DNA of 9,993 nt from Pseudomonadota bacterium (GTDB lineage Bacteria; Pseudomonadota; Alphaproteobacteria; Acetobacterales; Acetobacteraceae): assembly GCA_021807975.1 (NCBI GenBank), contig JAKBCJ010000150.1:1-9993 (forward strand), written 5' to 3'. The notes under the pieces were generated by a model. It made no database searches and was not told the origin of the DNA. It worked only from the letters and a program-made list of their open reading frames with translations. Of this stretch, positions 1 to 6,258 are shown one piece after another. Position numbers and translations under genes: made by a program. Within the stretch, counting starts at the first letter, position 1. Each line of letters starts with the position of its first letter.

Positions 1-1100
1 TACAACGCGCTGGCGTCGCCCGCATCCTGCACCACCGTCGGCGCGGAGCCATCGGAGAAGCGGAACTCGACCTGCTCCGGTATCTGGTCGGTGATGTCGT
101 TTAGATACCGAGCCTGGAAGCCGATCTCCAGCGGGCCGGCGTCGTATTTGACCCGGTCGCCGTCCAGTTCCTCGCTGGCGGTGCCCTGTTCGGGGCTGGA
201 GGCCGACAACACCAGCAGATCGCGCGCCAGAGACAGTTTCACCGGGCGGGAGCGTTCGGAGGAAATCGCGGCGACACGGGCGACGGCGTCGGCGAAATCC
301 TTCTTGCCGACGCGCAGCACCTTGTCGTTGCCGCGCGGAATTACACGTTCGTATTCCGGGAACGTGCCGTCGATCAGCTTGCTGGTCAGCAGCATCTGGT
401 CGGCCCGGAACTGGATCCGGGTGTCGGACAGAGCGACCTCCACATTGCCGGTGACCTCATCCAGCAGCTTTCGCAGTTCGTTTACGGTCTTGCGCGGAAT
501 GATCACACCGGGCATCGCGGCGGCACCTTCCGGCAGCGGCTCCTCGACACGGGCCAGGCGATGCCCGTCGGTCGCGACCGCGCGCAGCACCGGGGTGCCG
601 TCGCTGTCGGCATGATGCAGATAGATGCCGTTCAGGTAGTAGCGGGTTTCTTCCGTGCTGATCGCGAACTTGGTCCGGTCGATCAGTGCCCGCAGCGTCT
701 GCGCGCCCAGGCTGAATTTGTGCGGCAGGCTGCCGGCGGTCATCGAGGGGAAATCCTCGACCGGCAGCACGGTCAGCTTGGTGTCGTAGCGTCCGGCCCG
801 CAGCGAAAGCTGTGCGTCGCCGCCGGGATGATCCAGCTCGACCTCGGCGCCGTCCGGCAGTTTGCGGACGATTTCATACAACGTCGCAGCCGGCGCCGTG
901 CAGGCGCCGTTACGGGTGGAGGCCGCGGGCACATCCTCGACAATGGCGATTTCCATGTCGGTGGCCGTCAACGTCAGCTTGCCGTCCCGCACGGCGATCA
1001 TGACATTCGCCAGGATGGGGATGGTGTTGCGCCGTTCCACCACGCTCTGGACGTGGGCCAGCGCCTTTATCAACGTGGCGCGGTCGGCCTTTAGCTTCAT
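1..1100 (-). CDS. dnaN: DNA polymerase III beta subunit (sliding clamp), 3' end cut by window edge
   Basis: DnaN forms the ring-shaped dimer that holds DNA polymerase III on DNA and docks other repair and replication proteins. The reading frame runs leftward from an ATG at 1100 (MKLKADRATL) and stays open to position 1. It gives 366 whole codons, ending ...DASAL, and then two bases of a Tyr codon. The family normally ends about eight residues later (YVLMPMRV-like in alphaproteobacteria), so nearly the whole protein is here. Recognisable family segments are the N-terminal HVQSVVERRNTIPILANV, TATDMEIAI, the domain-2 segment KFAISTEETRYYLNGIYLH, ATDGHRLA, and the domain-3 segment FPEYERVIPRGN. 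Three clamp domains of about 120 residues each are expected and fit the length. dnaA is not directly upstream; a MarC-family gene is. recF would be the usual next gene beyond the left edge. Identification is secure. Confidence 0.97.
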   Translation of the reverse strand, partial: MKLKADRATLIKALAHVQSVVERRNTIPILANVMIAVRDGKLTLTATDMEIAIVEDVPAASTRNGACTAPAATLYEIVRKLPDGAEVELDHPGGDAQLSLRAGRYDTKLTVLPVEDFPSMTAGSLPHKFSLGAQTLRALIDRTKFAISTEETRYYLNGIYLHHADSDGTPVLRAVATDGHRLARVEEPLPEGAAAMPGVIIPRKTVNELRKLLDEVTGNVEVALSDTRIQFRADQMLLTSKLIDGTFPEYERVIPRGNDKVLRVGKKDFADAVARVAAISSERSRPVKLSLARDLLVLSASSPEQGTASEELDGDRVKYDAGPLEIGFQARYLNDITDQIPEQVEFRFSDGSAPTVVQDAGDASAL

Positions 1101-1171
1101 GGTCAGTTTCCTATAAGGGTCCGGCCGCCGGTATTGACCCACGGTGGGAAAGCAAGCGAATCGCAATGGAG

Positions 1172-1201
1172 AGTGTAGCAAGATGGACGAACCGCCGCCA
1201 A
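1172..1201 (-). promoter_or_regulatory. Candidate sigma-70-type promoter for dnaN
   Basis: Read on the minus strand, TTGGCG (1196-1201) and TACACT (1172-1177) are separated by 18 bp and lie about 70 bp upstream of the dnaN ATG. The 154-bp gap to marC makes a separate dnaN promoter reasonable. The match to consensus is only partial (TTG conserved in the -35, four of six positions in the -10), so this is a weak call made by eye. Confidence 0.25.
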
Positions 1202-1228
1202 GGACCGTCCTGCGGTTCCAGGTCATTC

Positions 1229-1255
1229 GGCGGCTGTTTTGTCCTTATAGCCGCC
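1229..1255 (-). terminator. Possible hairpin at the end of the MarC-family gene
   Basis: GGCGGCT at 1229-1235 and AGCCGCC at 1249-1255 form a perfect 7-bp inverted repeat with a 13-base loop. It overlaps the TAG stop of the marC-like gene (1255-1257). No T-tract follows the stem on the minus strand, so it is not a textbook intrinsic terminator. It could act as an attenuating or mRNA-end structure before dnaN. Confidence 0.3.
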
Positions 1256-1914
1256 TATCGCGCTGCCAGCAGGGGACCGAGCACGTCCTCGACCCCGGCA
1301 ATGAGGATTTGCACGCCGATGCAGAGTAGCAGGAAGGCCGAAATCCGGGTGATCGTGCGGGTTCCGGTCGGCCCCATCATCCTGGTCAGCGCGTCGGCAT
1401 AGCGATAGGTTATCCAGATCGTTGCTGTCATCGCGGCGGCGGCGGCCGTCATGCCCAGAAAGAACCAGCCAAGCCCGCCGAACAGCCTTGGATGCCCAGC
1501 CCCCAGGGCAACGGCAACCGCGATCGTGCCCGGCCCCGTGGTGAACGGGATCGTCAATGGGAAGAGTGCGATGTCCTCGTTAGCTTCGGCTGGGCCGGCC
1601 TCGTTATCCTTCGGGCCTTCGCGGTTGTCGGGGGTCTTGAGCAGGGTCCAGCCGCTCATCGCCACAACCAGGCCGCCGGCAACCCGTAACGCGGCGAGGG
1701 TGATTCCGAAGAATGCCAGAACGTAGGAGCCCGCCCACAGCGCGCCCATCATCACCCCCAGCGAGTTGAGCGCGACCAATCCGGCCAGCCTCGCCCTTGC
1801 CGCCGGTGTGCGCGTTGCCGTCACCGCTCGGAAGATAAACGCCCCGCTGATCGGGTTAACGATGGAGAACAGCGCCGGAAAACCCAGCAGGAACGCGTTG
1901 ATGGCTTCGGACAC
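1255..1914 (-). CDS. MarC family integral membrane protein
   Basis: This 219-residue protein belongs to the MarC/YchE (UPF0056) family of inner-membrane proteins. Their function is poorly defined: the old link to multiple antibiotic resistance in E. coli MarC was not upheld, and transport is only assumed. About six hydrophobic segments are visible, roughly at residues 5-27, 42-62, 65-90, 117-138, 147-168 and 189-210. Family marks are the NP pair in FSIVNPISG (16-24) and the strongly conserved PLTIPFTTGPGTI (119-131). A charged hydrophilic loop (about 94-115, rich in E, D, N and K) lies between segments 3 and 4. The length is normal. The start is a GTG at 1912-1914, with GGAG about 11 bases upstream. 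It is co-oriented with dnaN, 154 bp downstream. Membership is clear; the physiological role is unknown. Confidence 0.9.
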   Translation of the reverse strand: MSEAINAFLLGFPALFSIVNPISGAFIFRAVTATRTPAARARLAGLVALNSLGVMMGALWAGSYVLAFFGITLAALRVAGGLVVAMSGWTLLKTPDNREGPKDNEAGPAEANEDIALFPLTIPFTTGPGTIAVAVALGAGHPRLFGGLGWFFLGMTAAAAAMTATIWITYRYADALTRMMGPTGTRTITRISAFLLLCIGVQILIAGVEDVLGPLLAAR

Positions 1915-1990
1915 AGGTCGGGGGTCTCCGGCTTCGGGCGATTGCCTATGATCGCACGGGAGCTAAGCGGGAGGGCAGGGGGTGCTGCTG

Positions 1991-2320
1991 TTATTCCACG
2001 CGGCCGCGTAAGTTAACGACCCTCCGGAGACCATCCTTTAGCCGAGGGGCGTGGAAATTCATGAGAAAACCGAGCGGAAGTCCGCTCATGCGGAGGTAGG
2101 CCTGAATCTGGTGTTCGTGGGCGGGGGCGAGCACCGAAACGCCTTTGACTTCGACGAGGATGGTGTCCGCCACCAGGATATCGGCGCGAAAGCCCATTGG
2201 CATCTTCAGGCCCCAGTAAACAACGGGGATGCCGACCTGCCGCTGGACCGGGATTCCGGCTTGTTCGAGTTCGAAGCACAGGCAGGTGGCATACACCGAT
2301 TCCAGTAGTCCCGGCCGAAG
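1991..2320 (-). pseudogene. GxxExxY family protein, N-terminally truncated remnant
   Basis: The frame encodes RPGLLESVYATCLCFELEQ... then QVGIPVVYWGLKM, GFRADILVADTILVEVKGV, HEHQIQAYLRMSGLPLGFLMNF and KDGLRRVVN. This is the conserved core of the GxxExxY family (about 120-130 residues), small proteins related to PD-(D/E)XK nucleases whose cellular role is not established. The name motif GLLESVY is read from 2311 down to 2291. The GTG at 2294-2296, which could be taken as a start, is really the Val of that motif. Upstream, homology fades at about 2320 (codons reading INLRPG). The usual first helix (a TGxIIxAAxxVHRxLG-like segment) is absent, and an in-frame TAA lies near 2366-2368 with no ATG or GTG between it and the motif. 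The 3' end (TAA at 1991-1993) is intact. I infer 5' truncation, possibly linked to the large palindrome about 85 bp upstream. A short product from the internal GTG cannot be excluded. Confidence 0.75.
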
Positions 2321-2404
2321 GTTAATAATCGGTGAACCGGCGGCTTCGACGTTTGGTGGGCCTTGTTATGGTCAGGTGCTGGTGTCCGCATGGGCGTTGA
2401 GCCA

Positions 2405-2487
2405 GGAAGGGCGCGATGGGCCGCTGAGGGCCGCGAAGGGTGCCGCATCCCAGCTTCGCGGCCCTCAGCGGCCCATCGCCCCCTTCC
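2405..2487. repeat. Large inverted repeat, 34-bp arms with a 15-base loop
   Basis: Positions 2405-2438 pair with 2454-2487 without gaps. Every pair matches except C2412 opposite C2480. The core of the left arm is ATGGGCCGCTGAGGGCCGCG and the right arm is its complement; the 15-base centre is 2439-2453. It sits in the 246-bp space between the amidase stop and the broken GxxExxY gene. Neither side has a T-run, so it is unlikely to be a simple intrinsic terminator, although the transcript would fold very stably. The size and perfection suggest a dispersed palindromic element (REP/BIME- or MITE-like). I see no obvious target-site duplication and no second copy in this window. Confidence 0.85.
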
Positions 2488-2542
2488 AAGCAAATTGGAG
2501 AGAGAATGTCCTGGCTCGCTGGCCCTCCTGTCCCCGGGAAAC

Positions 2543-3949
2543 CTACAGCGGCGGGCGCGCCCCGGCCCAGGGCTGCACAGCCTCGAACGCGGCGGACGCC
2601 TGCAAGACCCCCAGGTCGTTGAATCGCCGCCCGACGATCTGCAACCCTACCGGCAGACCCTCCGCGGTAAATCCGCAGGGCACGCTCGCCGCCGGGTTCC
2701 ACGCCATGTTGAACGGGTAGGAGAACTCCGCCCAGCTCACCCAGTCCCAGTCGTGGTGCGGCCAATGATCCGGCATCAGCTTTTCCGCCGGGAATGCGGC
2801 CACCGACACCGCCGGTGTCAGCAGAAAGTCCCAGTTCTCGAACCACCGATGGATGTTGGCGATGTAGGACATCTTGGTTTCCCGCGCGGCCTGATATTCG
2901 GAGACCGAGACGTTGGTGGAGGCCTCGATGCAGGCGACCAGACCGGGATCCATCTTCGACGCCCAGGTGTCCAGGCGCGGCTTCAGCCGGGTCAGATGCG
3001 CCGACCAGAAGAACCGGATCAGCTCCGGCCCCGGCGCGGCCCAGGGTGTGGGCACTTCCTCGACGATCGCCCCCAGTTCGCTAAACCGCAGCGCCGCCGC
3101 CTTCACTAGCGCCGCGACATCCGGATCGACACGGGCCAGCCCAAGATCGGGGCTGTAGGCGATGCGCTTGCCCTTCACCCCTTCATGCAGCCGCGACAGA
3201 TAGGCGGCAGGCCCGGCTTCCAGGGTAGTGTAGTCCAGCGGATGCGGGCCGCTCATGACCTCCATCATCAACGCGCTGTCGGCGACGGTGCGGGTCAGCG
3301 GCCCGTTGTGGGAGGTCATGTCCCCGGTGCTGACCGGATAGTTCGGCACCCGCCCGAAGCTGGGCTTCAATCCGAACACGCCGCAGAAATGCGCCGGCAT
3401 ACGGATTGACCCGGCGCCGTCGCTGCCTTGGTGCAGTGGCCCGAAACCCGCCGCCGATGCCGCGCCCGCTCCAGCCGAGGATGCCCCGGCGTTCATCCCG
3501 TATTTCCAGGGATTATGAGTGATCCCGGTCAGCGGCGAGTGTGACACGCCGGTCCAGCCGAACTCCGACGTCGTAGTCTTGCCGATGACGATCCCGCCCT
3601 CGTCGCGCAGGCGGGACACCACCGGTGCGTCCTCGGTGGGTTGGGCGTCCTTGTAGATCATGCTGCCCTGCTGGGTGGGCATGTCCTTGGTGATCGCCAG
3701 GTCCTTGATGGTGACCGGCAGGCCGTGCAGCCGCCCGATCCGCTCGCCGGACATCAGCTTCGCCTCGGCCGCCCTTGCCCCGTCCATCGCCTGTTCCGGG
3801 GCCAGATAGGCGAAGGCGTTGACTTTCGGATCCACCGCCTCGATGCGTGCCAGCAGCGACCGCATGTATTCGACAGGGGATATCTGTTTGGTCCGAATCA
3901 GTTCGGTGAGTTGCGTGGCAGGCAGGTAGCCCAAGTCTTCAGCGTTCAT
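2543..3949 (-). CDS. Amidase (amidase-signature family hydrolase)
   Basis: This 468-residue enzyme of the amidase-signature family should hydrolyse a C-N amide bond through a Ser-cisSer-Lys triad. The triad is visible: Lys82 in TIKDL, Ser157 in AGASSAG and Ser181 in GSDGAGSIRMPA. The 24-residue spacing between the two serines matches fatty-acid amide hydrolase. FCGVFGLKPSFGRVP (188-202) follows, as in close homologues, and the C-terminal LPVGLQIVGRRF is typical. One oddity is that the usual GGSSGG reads GASSAG, which departs slightly from the classic signature, but all catalytic residues remain. There is no signal peptide, so it is probably cytoplasmic. It lies 33 bp downstream of the SDR gene and is probably cotranscribed with it. 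GatA is unlikely: no gatB or gatC neighbours are seen and the sequence resembles stand-alone catabolic amidases. The start is ATG at 3947-3949 with a weak AAGGA-type site upstream. The substrate is unknown. Confidence 0.93.
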   Translation of the reverse strand: MNAEDLGYLPATQLTELIRTKQISPVEYMRSLLARIEAVDPKVNAFAYLAPEQAMDGARAAEAKLMSGERIGRLHGLPVTIKDLAITKDMPTQQGSMIYKDAQPTEDAPVVSRLRDEGGIVIGKTTTSEFGWTGVSHSPLTGITHNPWKYGMNAGASSAGAGAASAAGFGPLHQGSDGAGSIRMPAHFCGVFGLKPSFGRVPNYPVSTGDMTSHNGPLTRTVADSALMMEVMSGPHPLDYTTLEAGPAAYLSRLHEGVKGKRIAYSPDLGLARVDPDVAALVKAAALRFSELGAIVEEVPTPWAAPGPELIRFFWSAHLTRLKPRLDTWASKMDPGLVACIEASTNVSVSEYQAARETKMSYIANIHRWFENWDFLLTPAVSVAAFPAEKLMPDHWPHHDWDWVSWAEFSYPFNMAWNPAASVPCGFTAEGLPVGLQIVGRRFNDLGVLQASAAFEAVQPWAGARPPL

Positions 3950-3982
3950 CGACGAAGTCCCATCCTTGGAAAGTTCACGGTG

Positions 3983-4711
3983 TCAGTAGGTCGCCCGGCC
4001 GCCCGAGATATCGAACACGGCGCCAGTGGAGAAGCTGCATTCCTCGCTCGCCAGCCACAATACCAGCGAGGCGACTTCATCGATTCCGCCGAACCGGCCG
4101 GCCGGAATCTTCGACAGCATCCACTCGATCTGCTGTTCGGTCATCTGCGAGAACAACGGGGTCTTCACCGCCGCGGGGGTGATGCAGTTGACCCGGATTT
4201 CGCTGGCCGCCAGTTCCTTGCCCAGCGATTTGGTCAGCCCGATGACGCCGGCCTTGGAAGCGGAATAGGCCGAGGCATTGGGATTGCCCTCTTTCCCGGC
4301 GATCGAGGCGATGTTGACGATCCGCCCATAGCCGGCGGCGCGCATGAACGGCACCACGGCGTGGCAGCAGTAGAACACACCCTTCAGGTTGATATCGATG
4401 ACCTTGTCCCAGGCCGCGACCGGGTACTCCCAGGTCGGATGGTTCGGCCCGGTGACGCCGGCCGAGGTGACCAGGATATCGATCTTCCCCAATGCGGCCG
4501 CGGTCTGCTCCGCCGCGCGCTGCACCGCGCCGGGGTCGGTGACGTCCAGGTTTACGGTGTGTGCGGCGCCGGATTTCGCCAGTCCGGATTCGTCCATATC
4601 CCACAGGCTGAGCGTGGCGCCCTCGGCGGCAAGGCGGCGGGCGATGCCTTCGCCGATGCCGGAAACCCCACCGGTGATGACAGCGGTGCGGCCCGCGAAG
4701 CGTTGCGACAT
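3983..4711 (-). CDS. Short-chain dehydrogenase/reductase (SDR)
   Basis: A classical SDR of 242 residues, predicted to oxidise or reduce a hydroxyl/keto group with NAD(H). The Rossmann motif TGGVSGIG is at residues 13-20. An acidic residue at the end of beta-2 (D38 in LWDMD) favours NAD over NADP. D56 in NLDVTD, the NNAG-type motif as TSAG (82-85) and N108 in INLKG follow in order. The catalytic S136, Y149 and K153 fit the YxxxK pattern. The C-terminal DISGGRATY is typical of the FabG-like branch. The ATG at 4711 is chosen over the longer in-frame ATG at 4768 because AAGGAG sits 9 bases before it and because the family begins just there (MSQRFAGRTAVITGG). It heads a probable two-gene operon with the amidase and is divergent from the propeller gene. 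The exact substrate cannot be told; fatty-acid synthesis is unlikely in this context. Confidence 0.93.
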   Translation of the reverse strand: MSQRFAGRTAVITGGVSGIGEGIARRLAAEGATLSLWDMDESGLAKSGAAHTVNLDVTDPGAVQRAAEQTAAALGKIDILVTSAGVTGPNHPTWEYPVAAWDKVIDINLKGVFYCCHAVVPFMRAAGYGRIVNIASIAGKEGNPNASAYSASKAGVIGLTKSLGKELAASEIRVNCITPAAVKTPLFSQMTEQQIEWMLSKIPAGRFGGIDEVASLVLWLASEECSFSTGAVFDISGGRATY

Positions 4712-4720
4712 GTGTGGAGA

Positions 4721-4726
4721 CTCCTT
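4721..4726 (-). promoter_or_regulatory. Shine-Dalgarno site deciding the SDR start
   Basis: AAGGAG on the minus strand, 9 bases upstream of the ATG at 4711. It supports that start and makes the extra 19 residues of the longer frame (ATG at 4768) unlikely to be translated. Confidence 0.75.
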
Positions 4727-4778
4727 GAATGGCGTGCGTAGTGAAGTCTGGCTTCGCGGACGCGACAAGCCAATACCT

Positions 4779-4794
4779 ATCGGCAGTGCCCGAT
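4779..4794. promoter_or_regulatory. Small interrupted palindrome in the divergent promoter region
   Basis: ATCGGcagtgcCCGAT lies in the 131-bp gap between the divergent SDR and propeller genes. It has 5-bp arms and a 6-base spacer, which would suit an operator for a dimeric regulator controlling both sides. No regulator gene is next to it and no convincing -35/-10 pair was found for the plus-strand gene. A poor minus-strand candidate is TTGTCG (4763-4768) with TTCACT (4740-4745), spacing 17. The palindrome may be chance. Confidence 0.2.
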
Positions 4795-4842
4795 CTGCTC
4801 TAGGAATCCATCATCGAACTAAAAAAGAGGGGGATACGTGCC

Positions 4843-6090
4843 ATGAGCGATCTGATGACGCCGACCTATGCCAACAACATGCGCATCATCGGCCATACCG
4901 ATCAGGGCGGCGGCCGGGCGGACGGTGTGCAACTGATGATCCACAAGGGCTATGCCTATGTAGGACACATCTTTTCGAAGGGTTTTTCCGTCATCGATGT
5001 GCGCGATCCGCGCAATCCCAAGCCGGTCAGCTACATTCCCTCGCCGCCTAACACCTGGTCGCTGCATTTGCAGCAATTCGACAATCTGCTGCTGGTGGTG
5101 CATGCCAAGGATATGTTTGCCCAGCCCGAGCTGGCGGACGAGAAGAACTATTACAAGGGCAAGATTTCCGCGACAGGCGACAGTTCCGGTGGGCAGAACT
5201 GGTCCGCCGGGCTTGCCGTTTATGACGTCAGCACGCCGGACTCACCCCGCCAGATCGGTTTCATGCCGGTTCAGGGCGGCGGCCTGCATCGGGTTTGGTA
5301 CACTGGCGGCCGCTGGGCCTATGCGTCTGCCCTGCTCAATGGGTTTTCCGATTACATCCTGATCACGATCGATATGGCGGACCCGGCCAAGCCGGTCATC
5401 GCCGGGAAATTCTGGCTTCCGGGCATGAACGCCGCGGCGGGCGAGGTCGCTAACTGGCCCAGTGCGGTGGGACGTTACGGGCTGCATCATCCGATCGTTC
5501 ATGGCGACATTGCCTATTGCAGTTGGCGCGATGCCTGCCTGGCGGTGGTAGATGTCAGCGACCGGTCGGCGCCGAAGCTGATTACCCACAAGGTTTGGGC
5601 TCCGCCGTTTGGGGGTGGTACTCATAATGCGTTGCCGCTGCCGAATCGCGAGTTGCTGATCGTCGTGGACGAGACGGTGCTGGATAACCGGGAGGACGGT
5701 GAGAAGCCGATCTGGGTGTTCGACAACCGGGTGAAGTCCAACCCGATCAGCATCGCCACGTTCCCCGAACCCGGGGACACCGATTATCTGAAAGTGGGCG
5801 GGCATTTCGGGCCGCACAACGTCTATGAAAACCGGCCGGACGGGTTTGTCAGCGAGGAGTTGATCTTCGCCACCTACCAGAATGCCGGGGTCCGCGTTTA
5901 CGACATTCGCGACAAATTCCGCCCGGTGGAAGTCGGCGCCTGCGTGCCGCCGCCGCCGACCAGGCTGGTCGATCCGCGGCCCAACCGCCCGAAAGTGCTG
6001 CACTCCGCCGATGTCGCGGTGGACCGGAACGGTCTTGTTTACGCCACGGATTTTTCGGTCGGGTTATACATCATGGAATACACGGGATAA
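4843..6090 (+). CDS. LVIVD-repeat beta-propeller protein
   Basis: This 415-residue protein shows the LVIVD-type repeat, in which a hydrophobic strand is followed by VxDVxDPxxP. The repeats end at IDVRDPRNP (51-59), YDVSTPDSP (127-135), IDMADPAKP (176-184), VDVSDRSAP (236-244), FDNRVKSNP (293-301) and YDIRDKFRP (353-361), with a last strand LYIMEY at the C-terminus. This fits a seven-bladed propeller. Six blades start with a histidine at the same place: H75, H149, H215, H261, H325 and H387; the first blade has D27 there. No signal peptide or membrane segment is seen, so a cytoplasmic location is likely. The start ATG follows a purine-rich site (GAGGGGG, 4827-4833) by 9 bases. It is divergent from the SDR-amidase pair, suggesting a shared pathway. 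The biochemical function is unknown; a metal-binding enzyme or a binding scaffold are both possible. Confidence 0.85.
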   Translation: MSDLMTPTYANNMRIIGHTDQGGGRADGVQLMIHKGYAYVGHIFSKGFSVIDVRDPRNPKPVSYIPSPPNTWSLHLQQFDNLLLVVHAKDMFAQPELADEKNYYKGKISATGDSSGGQNWSAGLAVYDVSTPDSPRQIGFMPVQGGGLHRVWYTGGRWAYASALLNGFSDYILITIDMADPAKPVIAGKFWLPGMNAAAGEVANWPSAVGRYGLHHPIVHGDIAYCSWRDACLAVVDVSDRSAPKLITHKVWAPPFGGGTHNALPLPNRELLIVVDETVLDNREDGEKPIWVFDNRVKSNPISIATFPEPGDTDYLKVGGHFGPHNVYENRPDGFVSEELIFATYQNAGVRVYDIRDKFRPVEVGACVPPPPTRLVDPRPNRPKVLHSADVAVDRNGLVYATDFSVGLYIMEYTG

Positions 6091-6098
6091 GCACCAGC

Positions 6099-6136
6099 AC
6101 CGGGCCGGCAATTGCACCATGGGATGCCGGCCCGGT
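6099..6136. terminator. Inverted repeat between convergent genes, probable bidirectional terminator
   Basis: ACCGGGCCGGCA (6099-6110) and TGCCGGCCCGGT (6125-6136) form a perfect 12-bp stem with a 14-base loop. It begins 8 bases after the stop of the propeller gene and lies between that gene and hemB, which converge here. There is no real T-tract on either side (only GGTTTGGG to the right), so termination is inferred from position and stem strength. The remaining 6137-6258 shows nothing I can identify. Confidence 0.6.
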
Positions 6137-6258
6137 ACTCGGTTTGGGTAAGCCGGAGCAGGCATGGCGGATAGTTCCCGTCTCCGCCCACGCTTTATCC
6201 AGAGAGGTACCGGCTGGTCCGAACGCGGCCGCCGACGTTCGCTGTTGCAACCCGGACT

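Noticed and set aside
2405..2487. CRISPR-like or direct repeat array
   Set aside because: There are only two copies and they are inverted, forming one palindrome; no spacer series exists here or elsewhere in the window.
2363..3109. Plus-strand open frame covering the palindrome and the amidase 3' end
   Set aside because: It is antisense to conserved amidase sequence and reads straight through the palindrome, with repeated GPLRAAK / RGPQRP-like peptides that come only from the inverted repeat.
3641..4741. Long plus-strand open frame of 366 codons
   Set aside because: It runs antisense across the amidase start and the whole SDR gene, both of which carry clear family motifs. Its own product is Arg/Gly/His-rich with no recognisable motif, as expected of a GC-rich shadow frame.
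5242..6003. Minus-strand open frame of 253 codons inside the propeller gene
   Set aside because: It is antisense to the well-supported LVIVD repeats, has an Arg/Pro-rich composition, and no ribosome binding site or family motif was seen.
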